A stretch of DNA of 35,793 bases from assembly GCF_048269545.1 (NCBI RefSeq), contig NZ_JBLXIJ010000013.1:1-35793 (forward strand), read 5' to 3'. Below the pieces are notes generated by a model. It was given only the letters and a program-made list of their open reading frames with translations, ran no database searches and had not been told where the DNA came from. Of this stretch, positions 9,007 to 17,140 are shown piece after piece (within the stretch, counting starts at the first letter, position 1; each line of letters opens with the position of its first letter). A program made the position numbers and the translations under genes. Origin of the DNA: Halpernia sp048269545 (GTDB lineage: Bacteria > Bacteroidota > Bacteroidia > Flavobacteriales > Weeksellaceae).

Positions 9007-9987
9007 ATGATTTTATATTTAGTGCTTGTTTTAGTTTTACTAATAATAATGTTTGTTTATTTCAAAATTGCAAATAAATATAATATTATAGACAAACCAA
9101 ATGAGCGCAGCTCGCATTCAGAAATTACTTTGAGAGGTGGCGGAATTATCTTTCCTGTTGCATTTCTTTTTCTAATTATTTATAAATTTTTCTTTAGTAA
9201 TAATCAAGATTTTTTACTTAATTATTGGCAATTTGGTTTAGGTTTATTTCTAATATCTGCAATCAGTTTTATTGATGATGTGATGGATTTATCCAATAAA
9301 ATAAGAATATTGTTCCATTTTATTTCTGTCGGATTATTATTGTATTTTATTAATGCTTTTCAATTGTTGCCAATTTGGGCAATTCCAATTTTGTTTATTT
9401 TAATTATTGGAATTCTAAATGCATTTAATTTCATGGACGGAATTAACGGAATTACAGGTTTTTACAGTTTGGCTGTTTTAGCAGGATTGCTTTACGTAAA
9501 TCAATATATTGTTTCATTCACAGATATTAATTTCATCATTTTTCCAATTATTGCAAGTCTGGTTTTTTTATTTTTTAATTTCCGAAAAAAAGCAAAGTGT
9601 TTCATGGGCGATATCGGAAGTATGGCAATTGCATTTTGGATTTTGTCACTTCTTGGTTTATTAATTCTGAAAACCAATGAATTAAAATATCTTTTGTTTT
9701 TAACAATTTACGGCATAGATACAATTGTCACTATTTTAGAAAGATTAAAATTAAAAGAAAATATTTTCAAAGCGCACCGCAGACATTTGTATCAGCTTTT
9801 TGCAAATGAAAAAAATGCAGACCACAGAATAATTAGTTTGATTTACGCATTTTTGCAGACCATTGTAAATGTTATTGTTATAAAATGTGATGATCTTGGT
9901 TTTTGGATGTTTCCAATTATAATTCTTCCACTTTCTTTTTTTTACATACTTTTGAAGTTAAGAATTCATAGAACAATTGCGATATAG
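9007..9987 (+). CDS. WecA/WbpL-like polyprenyl-phosphate HexNAc-1-phosphate transferase
   Basis: A 326-residue multispanning membrane enzyme of the MraY/WecA (PNPT) family. It transfers a HexNAc-1-phosphate from a UDP-sugar to undecaprenyl phosphate and so starts repeat-unit assembly. Family signatures are clear: DKPNERSSH (29-37) in the first cytoplasmic loop, the Asp pair FIDDVMD (89-94) for Mg2+ binding, NFMDGINGIT (141-150), GDIGS (201-205) and HRRH (257-260) for the nucleotide. About 10 membrane helices are visible. Length and motifs are closest to WbpL, which uses UDP-FucNAc/QuiNAc-type donors, although the substrate is not proven. It is the last gene before a 302-nt non-coding gap. Confidence 0.88.
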   Translation: MILYLVLVLVLLIIMFVYFKIANKYNIIDKPNERSSHSEITLRGGGIIFPVAFLFLIIYKFFFSNNQDFLLNYWQFGLGLFLISAISFIDDVMDLSNKIRILFHFISVGLLLYFINAFQLLPIWAIPILFILIIGILNAFNFMDGINGITGFYSLAVLAGLLYVNQYIVSFTDINFIIFPIIASLVFLFFNFRKKAKCFMGDIGSMAIAFWILSLLGLLILKTNELKYLLFLTIYGIDTIVTILERLKLKENIFKAHRRHLYQLFANEKNADHRIISLIYAFLQTIVNVIVIKCDDLGFWMFPIIILPLSFFYILLKLRIHRTIAI

Positions 9988-10289
9988 AATAAATTTAAAC
10001 AAATGTAAGAAGTTTCACAAAGTCTTTTTGCAGATTTTATTTTTGCACTTCGTGCATGGATTTTATAATTAAAGTTATTTTTTGAGCAATCGTAAAACAA
10101 GGAAATCCTGTTTTTAATTTTCCTCAGGTAAAAGTGAATTTTTTTTTCGATTATTAAATTTAAGTAATAACAGGTTCTAAAGAATCCTAATGAAATCAAT
10201 TACTGGTAGAAGAATTTTTAAAGAAATTTACGCAAAAAACTCTATATAGCGTAAAATTTGGGAACCAAGAAAAATTATTAAAAAATGTA
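9988..10289. other. 302-nt non-coding gap between the two initiating transferases
   Basis: No coding frame is convincing here. The gap holds a TGCAC-TTC-GTGCA mini-hairpin (10044-10056), a terminator-like hairpin (10094-10114) and an inverted repeat TTTACGC/GCGTAAA (10227-10233 and 10249-10255) just upstream of the next gene. It may mark a junction between cluster modules or a transcription break. Confidence 0.5.
10094..10118 (+). terminator. Weak candidate terminator after the WecA-like gene
   Basis: AAAACAAGG pairs with CCTGTTTT (one bulged A, 4-nt loop) and is followed by a T-rich run. It lies about 110 nt after the WecA-like stop codon. The stem is short and imperfect. Confidence 0.35.
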
Positions 10290-10841
10290 ATGTTTATTAA
10301 ACGTGTTTTTGATATCATATTTTCTTTTTTAGGACTAATTATTTTATTCCCAATAATTATTTTACTATTCATTATTTCAACAATAAATACACAATCTTTT
10401 GGAGTCTTTTTTCAAAAAAGAGTAGGACAGTTCGCTGAAATATTTACCATTTATAAAATTAAAACAATAAATCTTAAAACAGGAAATATTTCTAAATACA
10501 ATGCTTTTTTAAGACAGACGAAATTAGATGAGCTACCTCAATTATTAAATATTTTAAAAGGCGAAATGAGTTTTGTCGGTCCACGTCCAGATATTTTGGG
10601 TTATTATGATAAATTAGAGGGAGAAAATCGATTGATTTTGGAATTAAAACCAGGTCTTACTTCAGAAGCTTCGTTAAAATATTCAAATGAAGAAGAACTT
10701 TTGAAGTTACAGATTAATCCATTGCAATATAATGATGAAGTTATTTTCCCAGATAAAGTTCGGATAAATTTGAATTATTATTATGGAAGAAGTTTACTAT
10801 TAGATTTAAAAATTATTTGGAAAACCCTCTTTAATTTTTAG
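10290..10841 (+). CDS. PglC/WcaJ-like bacterial sugar transferase (phosphoglycosyl transferase)
   Basis: A 183-residue monotopic phosphoglycosyl transferase of the small PglC type. The N-terminus has the membrane segment FDIIFSFLGLIILFPIIIL (about 7-25), which forms the re-entrant helix. The catalytic Asp-Glu dyad is D80-E81 in TKLDELPQL, followed by SFVGPRPD (94-101). The usual KFRTM-type segment is changed to YKIKTI (55-60), losing the normal Arg, so it is a slightly divergent member. It would move a sugar-1-phosphate (PglC uses UDP-diNAcBac) to undecaprenyl phosphate. Together with the aminotransferase downstream this suggests a diacetamido or 4-amino sugar at the reducing end. This is a second initiating enzyme in the cluster. 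Confidence 0.86.
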   Translation: MFIKRVFDIIFSFLGLIILFPIIILLFIISTINTQSFGVFFQKRVGQFAEIFTIYKIKTINLKTGNISKYNAFLRQTKLDELPQLLNILKGEMSFVGPRPDILGYYDKLEGENRLILELKPGLTSEASLKYSNEEELLKLQINPLQYNDEVIFPDKVRINLNYYYGRSLLLDLKIIWKTLFNF

Positions 10842-10944
10842 GTGAAATTAAAAGTATTTTTTTAGTTTTATTTCTTATTTATTTATAGATAGTTAATTCT
10901 AAAAAATAGAAATAAAGAATCTGTATTTAATATTACTTTTTTAT

Positions 10945-10952
10945 TAGTTTTG
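10945..10952 (+). promoter_or_regulatory. Candidate -7 element before the aminotransferase operon
   Basis: TAGTTTTG matches TAnnTTTG and lies 20 nt before the ATG at 10973, which gives a short leader of about 15 nt. No good -33 TTG was found. It would drive the aminotransferase, the oxidoreductase and RmlC. Confidence 0.45.
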
Positions 10953-10972
10953 TTTTTAATGAAAATTGAAAA

Positions 10973-12109
10973 ATGAAGACCAACCAAAAAATTTGGCTTT
11001 CTCCTCCGCATTTGGGTGGAGCTGAATTAAAATATATACATAGTGCTTTTGATAATAATTTCATTGCTCCATTTGGACCAAATGTTAATCTTTTTGAGGC
11101 TAAACTAGAGGGGTTTTTACAAGAAAATATTCACGTTACAGCGGTTTCCACGGGAACTGCTGCATTGCATTTAGCCTTAGAAATTATTGGAATAAAAACT
11201 GATGATGAAGTAATTTGTCAGACAATGACTTTTTCTGCTTCTGTATTTCCGATTGCTTATTTAGGAGCGAAGCCTGTATTTGTAGATAGTGAATGTGATA
11301 CTTGGAATATGTCTCCAGAACTATTAGAAATAGCTATAAAAGAACGAATTTTTTTGGGTAAAAAACCAAAAGCGATTATTATTGTACATATTTATGGAAT
11401 GCCTGCAAAAATGGATGAAATATCACATATCGCAAATAAATATGAAATCCCTCTTATTGAGGATGCTGCAGAATCTTTAGGAAGTTCTTACAAAAACAGA
11501 AAATGTGGCACATTTGGAACAATAGGAATCTTAAGTTTTAACGGTAATAAGATTATTACCACTTCCGGTGGTGGTGCTTTAGTTTGTAGCACAGAAGAAC
11601 AAAAAATGAGAGCTTTATTTTTAGCTGCTCAAGCGCGAGATCCGACTCCACATTATCAACATTCTGAAATTGGTTATAACTACAGATTAAGTAATATTTC
11701 TGCAAGTATTGGTTGCGGACAAATGGAAGTTTTAGATGAACGTATTTCACAAAGAAGAAAAAATCACCAGTTTTATGTAGATTTATTTGCAGAAAAGCCT
11801 GGTGTAAAAGTATTTTCAGAGTCTTCCGAAGATTATTTTTCAAATCATTGGCTTTCAGCAATTACAATTGATGAAAATATCACCGGTTTTTCTCGTGAAG
11901 ATTTAAGATTAAAATTTTTAGAATATAATATTGAATCCCGACCTTTATGGAAACCAATGCATTTACAACCTGTTTTTAAAGACGCTCCATTTTATGGAGA
12001 AGATATTGCTGAGAATCTTTTTCGTGATGGCTTATGTCTTCCTTCGGGTTCAAATCTTTCTGATGATGACAGAAATCGTATAGAAAATGTTGTAAATTCG
12101 CTCTTTTAA
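10973..12109 (+). CDS. DegT/DnrJ/EryC1/StrS sugar aminotransferase (PglE-like)
   Basis: A 378-residue PLP-dependent aminotransferase of the DegT family, which converts UDP- or dTDP-4-keto sugars to 4-amino sugars in the cytoplasm. Visible motifs are STGTAALHLAL (59-69, PLP phosphate), LIEDAAESLGS (161-171, Asp164 that contacts the pyridine N) and SFNGNKIITTSGGGAL (188-203) with the Schiff-base Lys193. The FNGNK-TTSGGG form is typical of the PglE/bacillosamine aminotransferase branch. It follows the PglC-like gene, as in bacillosamine-type loci, but neither a PglD N-acetyltransferase nor a PglF dehydratase is in this window. They may lie elsewhere, or the product may be a different 4-amino sugar. 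Confidence 0.88.
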   Translation: MKTNQKIWLSPPHLGGAELKYIHSAFDNNFIAPFGPNVNLFEAKLEGFLQENIHVTAVSTGTAALHLALEIIGIKTDDEVICQTMTFSASVFPIAYLGAKPVFVDSECDTWNMSPELLEIAIKERIFLGKKPKAIIIVHIYGMPAKMDEISHIANKYEIPLIEDAAESLGSSYKNRKCGTFGTIGILSFNGNKIITTSGGGALVCSTEEQKMRALFLAAQARDPTPHYQHSEIGYNYRLSNISASIGCGQMEVLDERISQRRKNHQFYVDLFAEKPGVKVFSESSEDYFSNHWLSAITIDENITGFSREDLRLKFLEYNIESRPLWKPMHLQPVFKDAPFYGEDIAENLFRDGLCLPSGSNLSDDDRNRIENVVNSLF

Positions 12110-12199
12110 ATGGAAAATTCTAAATAATATTTTAATTTTAAGTTAAAAAATATTACCTTTTGAAATTATTTATATTATAATATTTCTCTAAGCAAATTC

Positions 12200-13228
12200 A
12201 TGACGGAAAAAGTAAAAATTGCAATTTTAGGTTTCGGATATATCGGTAAAAAACATGCTGAAATGATCAATCAAAATAAAGATTGTGAACTCGTAGCTTT
12301 AATAGATATAAAATTTACACCTGAAGAAATAGCCCAACAAAAATCTAATCCTTTATTTTCCTCTTTAGATTTATTCTTAAATGGTAATATTTCTACTGAT
12401 ATTATTTCTATTTGCACACCAAATGGTTTGCATTTTGAGCACGCAAAAAAGGTTCTGGAGAATAATATCCATGTAATAATAGAAAAACCTATTGCTTTAC
12501 ACTCGCATAACGCACAGCTTTTAGAAGATTTAGCATTAGAAAGAAAACTTAAGATTTTTCCAGTTATGCAAAATCGATTTTCCCCACCTGCAGTTTGGTT
12601 AAAAAGTTTAATGGAAACTCAAATTTTAGGTAAAATTTTTATGGTTCAAATTTCTTGCTATTGGAATCGTAATAATCAATATTATAAAAAAGATTCTTGG
12701 CGCGGAACAAAAAAATTAGATGGTGGAACTTTATACACCCAGTTTTCTCATTATTTAGATATTATGTATTGGCTTTTTGGAGATATCACAAATATTAAAA
12801 CCAAATTTGCAGATTTTAATCATTCAGATTTAACAGAGTTTGAAGATAGCGGAATTGTCACTTTTGATTTTAATTCAGGTGGAATTGGTAGTTTTAGTTT
12901 TTCAACTTCTGTTTGGAATGAAAATTTAGAAAGTTCACTCACTATTATTGCAGAAAATGGATCTGTGAAAATTGGTGGACAATATATGAATCAAATAGAG
13001 AAGTGTATAATTAAAGACTATAAACAACCCTATTTACCAGAAACAAATGGTGCAAATGATTATGGTAGTTTTAAAGGATCTGCACAAAATCATCAATTTT
13101 TGTACAAAAACATCATTGATGTTTTAAAGTCAAATGGTCAAACTCAAACTACATCAGAAGAAAGTATTGAAGTTATAAAAATAATAGAAAATATTTATTC
13201 AGAAAATACAGACAATTTCAAAAAATGA
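12200..13228 (+). CDS. Gfo/Idh/MocA-family sugar oxidoreductase (WbpB/WlbA-like)
   Basis: A 342-residue NAD(P)-dependent sugar dehydrogenase. The N-terminal Rossmann loop is ILGFGYIGKKH (9-19), and the catalytic lysine lies in IEKPIAL (94-100, Lys96). The C-terminal domain has the region GGTLYTQFSHYLDIMYWLFGD, whose His and Asp match the substrate-binding H..D of the family. WbpB/WlbA members oxidise UDP-GlcNAcA at C3 on the way to 2,3-diamino sugars, and that is one possible role. No UDP-GlcNAc 6-dehydrogenase (WbpA) is in the window, so a role as a 3-ketoreductase or dehydrogenase on another sugar is equally possible. It overlaps rmlC by ATGA (13225-13228). Confidence 0.83.
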   Translation: MTEKVKIAILGFGYIGKKHAEMINQNKDCELVALIDIKFTPEEIAQQKSNPLFSSLDLFLNGNISTDIISICTPNGLHFEHAKKVLENNIHVIIEKPIALHSHNAQLLEDLALERKLKIFPVMQNRFSPPAVWLKSLMETQILGKIFMVQISCYWNRNNQYYKKDSWRGTKKLDGGTLYTQFSHYLDIMYWLFGDITNIKTKFADFNHSDLTEFEDSGIVTFDFNSGGIGSFSFSTSVWNENLESSLTIIAENGSVKIGGQYMNQIEKCIIKDYKQPYLPETNGANDYGSFKGSAQNHQFLYKNIIDVLKSNGQTQTTSEESIEVIKIIENIYSENTDNFKK

Positions 13229-13770
13229 AAATTAAAGAAACGCCGTTAAAAGATTGCTATATTTTAGAACCAACCATTTTTGAAGATGAGCGTGGTTATT
13301 TTTGTGAAAAGTATAATGAGAAAACTTTTGAAGAAAATACGGGTTTAAATGGTCATTTTGTACAAGATAATATTTCAAAATCTGGATATGGCGTTTTGCG
13401 TGGGATTCATTTGCAAAAAGGAGAATATGCACAAGCGAAATTAGTTTCTTGTTTAGAAGGTAATGTTTGGGATGTTGCAGTAGATTTAAGAAAAACATCG
13501 CCTACTTTTGGACAATGGTTTGGTGTAGAACTTTCTTCAGAAAATAAATTACAATTTTACGTTCCGCGCGGCTTCGGTCATGGTTTTTCGGTTTTAAGTG
13601 AAACGGCTCTTTTTGCTTATAAGTGTGATAATTTTTACAATAAAGAATCAGAAGGTGGTGTTTTATACAGTGATGAAGGTTTAAATATCGACTGGAAATT
13701 GCCAGAAAATGATATCATTTTATCAGAAAAAGATAAAATACAACTCTCTTTTTCAGCAGAGAATTTCTAA
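13225..13770 (+). CDS. rmlC: dTDP-4-dehydrorhamnose 3,5-epimerase
   Basis: A 181-residue cupin of the RmlC family, matching the usual length. It epimerises C3 and C5 of dTDP-4-keto-6-deoxyglucose in the L-rhamnose pathway. The catalytic base His62 lies in RGIHLQ (59-64; the common form is RGLHYQ), the active-site Tyr132 in FAYKC, and the core FGQWFGVELSSENK (95-108) and PRGFGHGF (114-121) are well kept. It overlaps the oxidoreductase by 4 nt, so the two are coupled. RmlA, RmlB and RmlD are not in the window; they could be upstream, or the enzyme may act on another 4-keto deoxysugar. It is the last gene of the polysaccharide cluster. Confidence 0.9.
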   Translation: MKIKETPLKDCYILEPTIFEDERGYFCEKYNEKTFEENTGLNGHFVQDNISKSGYGVLRGIHLQKGEYAQAKLVSCLEGNVWDVAVDLRKTSPTFGQWFGVELSSENKLQFYVPRGFGHGFSVLSETALFAYKCDNFYNKESEGGVLYSDEGLNIDWKLPENDIILSEKDKIQLSFSAENF

Positions 13771-13803
13771 ATTTTATTCAAAAATAATTTATCTCTTTTT
13801 GTT

Positions 13804-13811
13804 TATATTTG
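13804..13811 (+). promoter_or_regulatory. Candidate -7 element directly before the antiporter start
   Basis: TATATTTG fits TAnnTTTG and ends 4 nt before the ATG at 13816. Transcription would begin at or one base before the start codon, giving a leaderless message. No -33 TTG is seen at the usual spacing. Confidence 0.4.
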
Positions 13812-13815
13812 CTGT

Positions 13816-15024
13816 ATGGCAGAAACGGTTATTATCTCAATTTGCGTACTATTATTGATATCTTATTTTTTTGATATCACTTCAAAAATTACGAAAATTC
13901 CTTCTGTAATTTTACTTTTAGCAATCGGATGGTTGCTCAATCAAATTATTGGTTTATCTGGATTTGCAATACCAGATTTAAATGTAATTCTACCCATTTT
14001 AGGAACAGTCGGTTTAATTTTAATAGTTTTAGAAGGTTCATTAGAATTGGAACTTAACCGCTCCAAAAAAAAATTAATAGGAAAAACTTTACTAATTTCT
14101 ACTGCTTCAGTTTTAATTATGACTGCCGCTTTCGCTATTTGGCTTAACTATGAATGGGGAATTGATTATAGAGAAGGTATTATTAATGCAATACCATTTT
14201 GTATTATAAGTAGTTCTATTGCAATACCAAGTGCAATAAATTTATCTAGTGCAAAAAGAGAATTTGTAATTTATGAGAGTAGTTTGTCGGATATTGTAGG
14301 AGTTGTATTTTTTAATTTTGCAACTTTTGGAACAGCGATTACACTTACAGGCGGTTTTTATTTTATTGGTCAATTTTTATTAATGATTATCATTTCAATA
14401 ATTGCCTCTTTAATTCTGGCTATTTTATTAGGCAAAATTGATCACCATATAAAATATGGTCCTATCATTATTTCTATCATTTTAATTTATGAAATTTCTA
14501 AAATTTATCATCTTCCTGCATTAATATTTATTTTGTTTTTTGGTTTGGTTTTAGGAAATATTGATGAATTGCGTGGTGTTAGATTTTTAAAAAATGTTCG
14601 TTTTACACGCTTAAACAGAGAAGTGATGTTGTTTAAAGACGTAGTTATAGAAGCAACTTTCGTGGTGCGTTCACTTTTCTTTTTAGTTTTAGGATTTGTC
14701 TTAGAAACTGAAGATATTATTAATGTAGAATCTTTGCGTTGGTCTTTAAGTATTGTTGTTCTAATTTTTGTAGTGCGTTTTATTTTATTAAAAATTGCTA
14801 AATTAGATGTACAACCTTTGGTGTTTATTGCACCTCGTGGGTTAATTACAATCTTACTTTTTCTAGCAATTGTTCCTGCAGATAAAGTTCCTTTTTTAAA
14901 CCAATCCATTCTTATTCAAATTATTTTAATGACTACCATTATTATGATGATTGGCGTAATTTTGAGTGACAAAAAAGATGAAAAAGCGAAAGCAATTGAA
15001 TCTGTTGAAGACGTTACGGTTTAA
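13816..15024 (+). CDS. Cation:proton antiporter (CPA-type Na+/H+ exchanger)
   Basis: A 402-residue inner-membrane protein with about 12-13 helices and no regulatory C-terminal RCK or TrkA domain. It belongs to the sodium/hydrogen exchanger (CPA) superfamily, which swaps cytoplasmic Na+ or K+ for protons. Visible family features are IPSVILLLAIGWLLNQ near the N-terminus, the helix ESSLSDIVGVVFFNF (about 154-168) with the acidic residue expected for ion binding, and APRGLITILLFLAIV near the end (RGL is a common CPA1 element). It stands alone: the polysaccharide cluster ends 45 nt upstream and rimO follows after 115 nt with its own promoter-like element. Confidence 0.85.
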   Translation: MAETVIISICVLLLISYFFDITSKITKIPSVILLLAIGWLLNQIIGLSGFAIPDLNVILPILGTVGLILIVLEGSLELELNRSKKKLIGKTLLISTASVLIMTAAFAIWLNYEWGIDYREGIINAIPFCIISSSIAIPSAINLSSAKREFVIYESSLSDIVGVVFFNFATFGTAITLTGGFYFIGQFLLMIIISIIASLILAILLGKIDHHIKYGPIIISIILIYEISKIYHLPALIFILFFGLVLGNIDELRGVRFLKNVRFTRLNREVMLFKDVVIEATFVVRSLFFLVLGFVLETEDIINVESLRWSLSIVVLIFVVRFILLKIAKLDVQPLVFIAPRGLITILLFLAIVPADKVPFLNQSILIQIILMTTIIMMIGVILSDKKDEKAKAIESVEDVTV

Positions 15025-15068
15025 TATTTCTTTATTTTTTTTCGGAATTTAGTTGCATTTTTTATGTG

Positions 15069-15076
15069 TAAATTTG
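15069..15076 (+). promoter_or_regulatory. Candidate -7 element for rimO
   Basis: TAAATTTG matches TAnnTTTG and lies 63 nt before the rimO ATG. A TTG at 15053-15055 is present but only 13 nt upstream, shorter than the usual 17-23. Confidence 0.4.
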
Positions 15077-15139
15077 CAAACTTTAAAAGAAACAATTTTT
15101 CAGGCTAAAAATTTAGCCCATTACCTATTATATTAAATT

Positions 15140-16441
15140 ATGCGTACAAAATCCATCGGCCAGAAAACGATAAATATCGTTACACTTGGTTGCTCCAAAA
15201 ATGTTTATGATTCTGAAGTTCTTATGGGACAATTAGAAGCAAACGGTAAAGACGTTGTACACGAAGATCGCGGCGATATAGTCGTAATAAATACTTGTGG
15301 TTTTATTGATAACGCAAAAGAAGAAAGTATTAATACTATTTTAGATTTTGTAGAAGCTAAAAAAAGAGGCGAAGTTGAAAAAGTTTTCGTGACAGGTTGT
15401 CTTTCAGAAAGATATAAACCAGACTTATTAAGGGAAATTCCAGATGTAGATCAATATTTTGGAACTCGAGATTTACCACTTTTGCTAAAACATTTAGGCG
15501 CAGATTACAAGCATGAATTAGTTGGCGAAAGAATGATTACGACGCCAAAACATTACGCTTATCTTAAAATATCTGAAGGTTGTGACAGACCTTGTTCTTT
15601 CTGTGCAATTCCTTTAATGCGGGGAAAACACATTTCTACACCAATAGAAAATTTGGTATTAGAAGCTCAAAATTTAGCAAAAAAAGGAGTGAAAGAATTA
15701 ATTTTAATAGCACAAGATTTAACCTTTTACGGACTTGATATTTACAAGAAACGCGCACTGGGAGATTTATTAAAAGAATTGGTAAAAGTAGATGGAATTG
15801 AGTGGATCAGATTGCATTACGCTTTTCCCACGGGTTTCCCAGAAGATGTTTTAGATATTATTAGAGAAGAACCAAAAATTTGTAATTATATAGATATTCC
15901 GTTGCAACATATTAATTCTGAAGTATTAAAAGCAATGAAACGCGGAACTTCTCACGAAAAAACGAATGAGCTTTTAGATAAATTTCGAGAAAAAGTTCCA
16001 AACATGGCAATTAGAACTACGCTAATTGTTGGTTTTCCTGGAGAGACTGAAGAAAATTTCCAGGAAATGAAAACTTGGGTGAAAGAACAACGTTTTGACA
16101 GATTGGGTTGTTTCACTTATTCACACGAAGAAAATACAACTGCTTTTGTTTTAGAAGATAATATTCCCCAAGAAGTAAAAGATGCGCGAGTTGAGGAAAT
16201 AATGGAACTTCAATCTCAAATCTCTTGGGAGAAAAATCAAGAAAAAATAGGAAAAACTTTCAAATGTTTGTTTGATAGAAAAGAAGGAAATTATTTTGTG
16301 GGAAGAACAGAGTTCGATTCCCCTGATGTTGATAATACAGTTCTTGTTCCTGCGGAAAATGTTTACATTTCTGTGGGAGATTTTGTTGAGGTTAAAATAA
16401 CTTCGGCAGAAGAATTTGATTTAATCGGTGAATTAGCATAG
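15140..16441 (+). CDS. rimO: Ribosomal protein S12 methylthiotransferase RimO
   Basis: A 433-residue radical-SAM methylthiotransferase that adds a methylthio group to the conserved aspartate of ribosomal protein S12. The UPF0004 N-terminal domain holds cluster-binding Cys18, Cys53 and Cys87. The radical SAM domain holds the CxxxCxxC motif at Cys148, Cys152 and Cys155 (SEGCDRPCSFCAIP). A TRAM domain closes the protein (about 365-433). RimO is distinguished from MiaB by the N-terminus IVTLGCSKNVYDSE and the GTSHEKTNELLDKFR region. The length is normal for the family. A perfect intrinsic terminator follows 25 nt after the stop codon. Confidence 0.95.
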   Translation: MRTKSIGQKTINIVTLGCSKNVYDSEVLMGQLEANGKDVVHEDRGDIVVINTCGFIDNAKEESINTILDFVEAKKRGEVEKVFVTGCLSERYKPDLLREIPDVDQYFGTRDLPLLLKHLGADYKHELVGERMITTPKHYAYLKISEGCDRPCSFCAIPLMRGKHISTPIENLVLEAQNLAKKGVKELILIAQDLTFYGLDIYKKRALGDLLKELVKVDGIEWIRLHYAFPTGFPEDVLDIIREEPKICNYIDIPLQHINSEVLKAMKRGTSHEKTNELLDKFREKVPNMAIRTTLIVGFPGETEENFQEMKTWVKEQRFDRLGCFTYSHEENTTAFVLEDNIPQEVKDARVEEIMELQSQISWEKNQEKIGKTFKCLFDRKEGNYFVGRTEFDSPDVDNTVLVPAENVYISVGDFVEVKITSAEEFDLIGELA

Positions 16442-16465
16442 TTTTTTTAAATAATAATCAATTTT

Positions 16466-16495
16466 AATCTCTTCAATTTTTGAAGAGATTTTTTT
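16466..16495 (+). terminator. Intrinsic terminator of rimO
   Basis: AATCTCTTCA (16466-16475) pairs perfectly with TGAAGAGATT (16481-16490) across a 5-nt loop, followed by a run of T. It is the clearest terminator in the window. Confidence 0.85.
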
Positions 16496-16690
16496 ATTTA
16501 TATAATTGACTATCAATTATTTAATTTATTATTTTATTTAAAATTACTAAATATTAGTTAATTCTATTAACTTTTTAAATACGTTTTTAACACAATTTAA
16601 CATTCTTTGAGAAAAGCCTTTATCAAAGGGGAAAACAAGGTCTCTCTACAATAATTAACAAAACTTTAACACAGTTTGAGTAAAATATTA
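16496..16690. other. AT-rich gap between the rimO terminator and the RlpA-like promoter
   Basis: About 195 nt of AT-rich DNA with no convincing ORF or RNA structure. It precedes a consensus promoter for the next gene. Confidence 0.5.
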
Positions 16691-16729
16691 TTGTGTAATT
16701 CAGAAACTGAATACCTTTGACGCGTCAAA
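16691..16729 (+). promoter_or_regulatory. Promoter of the RlpA-like gene with an overlapping palindrome
   Basis: TTG (16691-16693), an 18-nt spacer and TACCTTTG (16712-16719) make a good match to the Bacteroidota promoter. A perfect 14-bp palindrome, TTTGACGCGTCAAA (16716-16729), overlaps the -7 element and the predicted start site, as an operator for a dimeric repressor would. Confidence 0.65.
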
Positions 16730-16747
16730 ACCCCCAAAATATATAAA

Positions 16748-17122
16748 ATGGAGAAAAGACTTATTCTAATTGTGATATTAATAATTTCAGCTTTCGGTAT
16801 TTATTCTTTTACGAATAGTCCTTTAGATGAAAGCGCAAAAACAAGTTATGCATCTTATTATCACGACAAATTTAACGGTAGAAAAACAGCAAGCGGTGAA
16901 ATTTTTAGTAATTCAAAATTTACTGCAGCAAATAAAAAACTTCCGTTCGGAACATTAGTAAAAGTTACTAATCTTAGAACACATAAAAGTGTAGTTGTAA
17001 AAATTAATGACAGAGGACCATATCACACAGCAAGAGCAATGGATTTATCTAAAGCTGCCTTTGATGAAATTGGAAATCTACAACGCGGTGTAATGCCGAT
17101 AGAATATGAAATAGTAAAGTAA
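16748..17122 (+). CDS. Small RlpA-like double-psi beta-barrel protein
   Basis: A 124-residue protein with an N-terminal membrane or signal segment (about 5-20) and a single double-psi beta-barrel (DPBB) domain of the RlpA family; there is no SPOR domain. RlpA enzymes are septal lytic transglycosylases acting on naked glycan strands in the periplasm. The Asp motif INDRGPY (86-92, Asp88) is kept. At the position of the other catalytic residue (His131 in Pseudomonas RlpA, 26 residues before the Asp) there is Asn62 (TAANKKLPFGT). The protein may be inactive as a transglycosylase or may only bind peptidoglycan. It is a single-gene unit with its own promoter and terminator. Confidence 0.85.
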   Translation: MEKRLILIVILIISAFGIYSFTNSPLDESAKTSYASYYHDKFNGRKTASGEIFSNSKFTAANKKLPFGTLVKVTNLRTHKSVVVKINDRGPYHTARAMDLSKAAFDEIGNLQRGVMPIEYEIVK

Positions 17123-17140
17123 TACTACTTCATTAAAATT

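Noticed and set aside
10014..10023. TTCACAAAGT shared (inverted) with 35657-35666
   Set aside because: A 10-base match in AT-rich DNA is not enough to call a repeat; only noted as a hint.
160..13770. Genomic island with integrase or IS ends around the polysaccharide cluster
   Set aside because: No integrase, transposase, tRNA junction or flanking direct repeat was seen; mosaic origin is suggested only by gene content.
14508..14909. 133-codon minus-strand frame inside the antiporter gene
   Set aside because: Low-complexity K/T/S/N-rich translation with no domain, fully inside a convincing membrane protein gene; a shadow frame.
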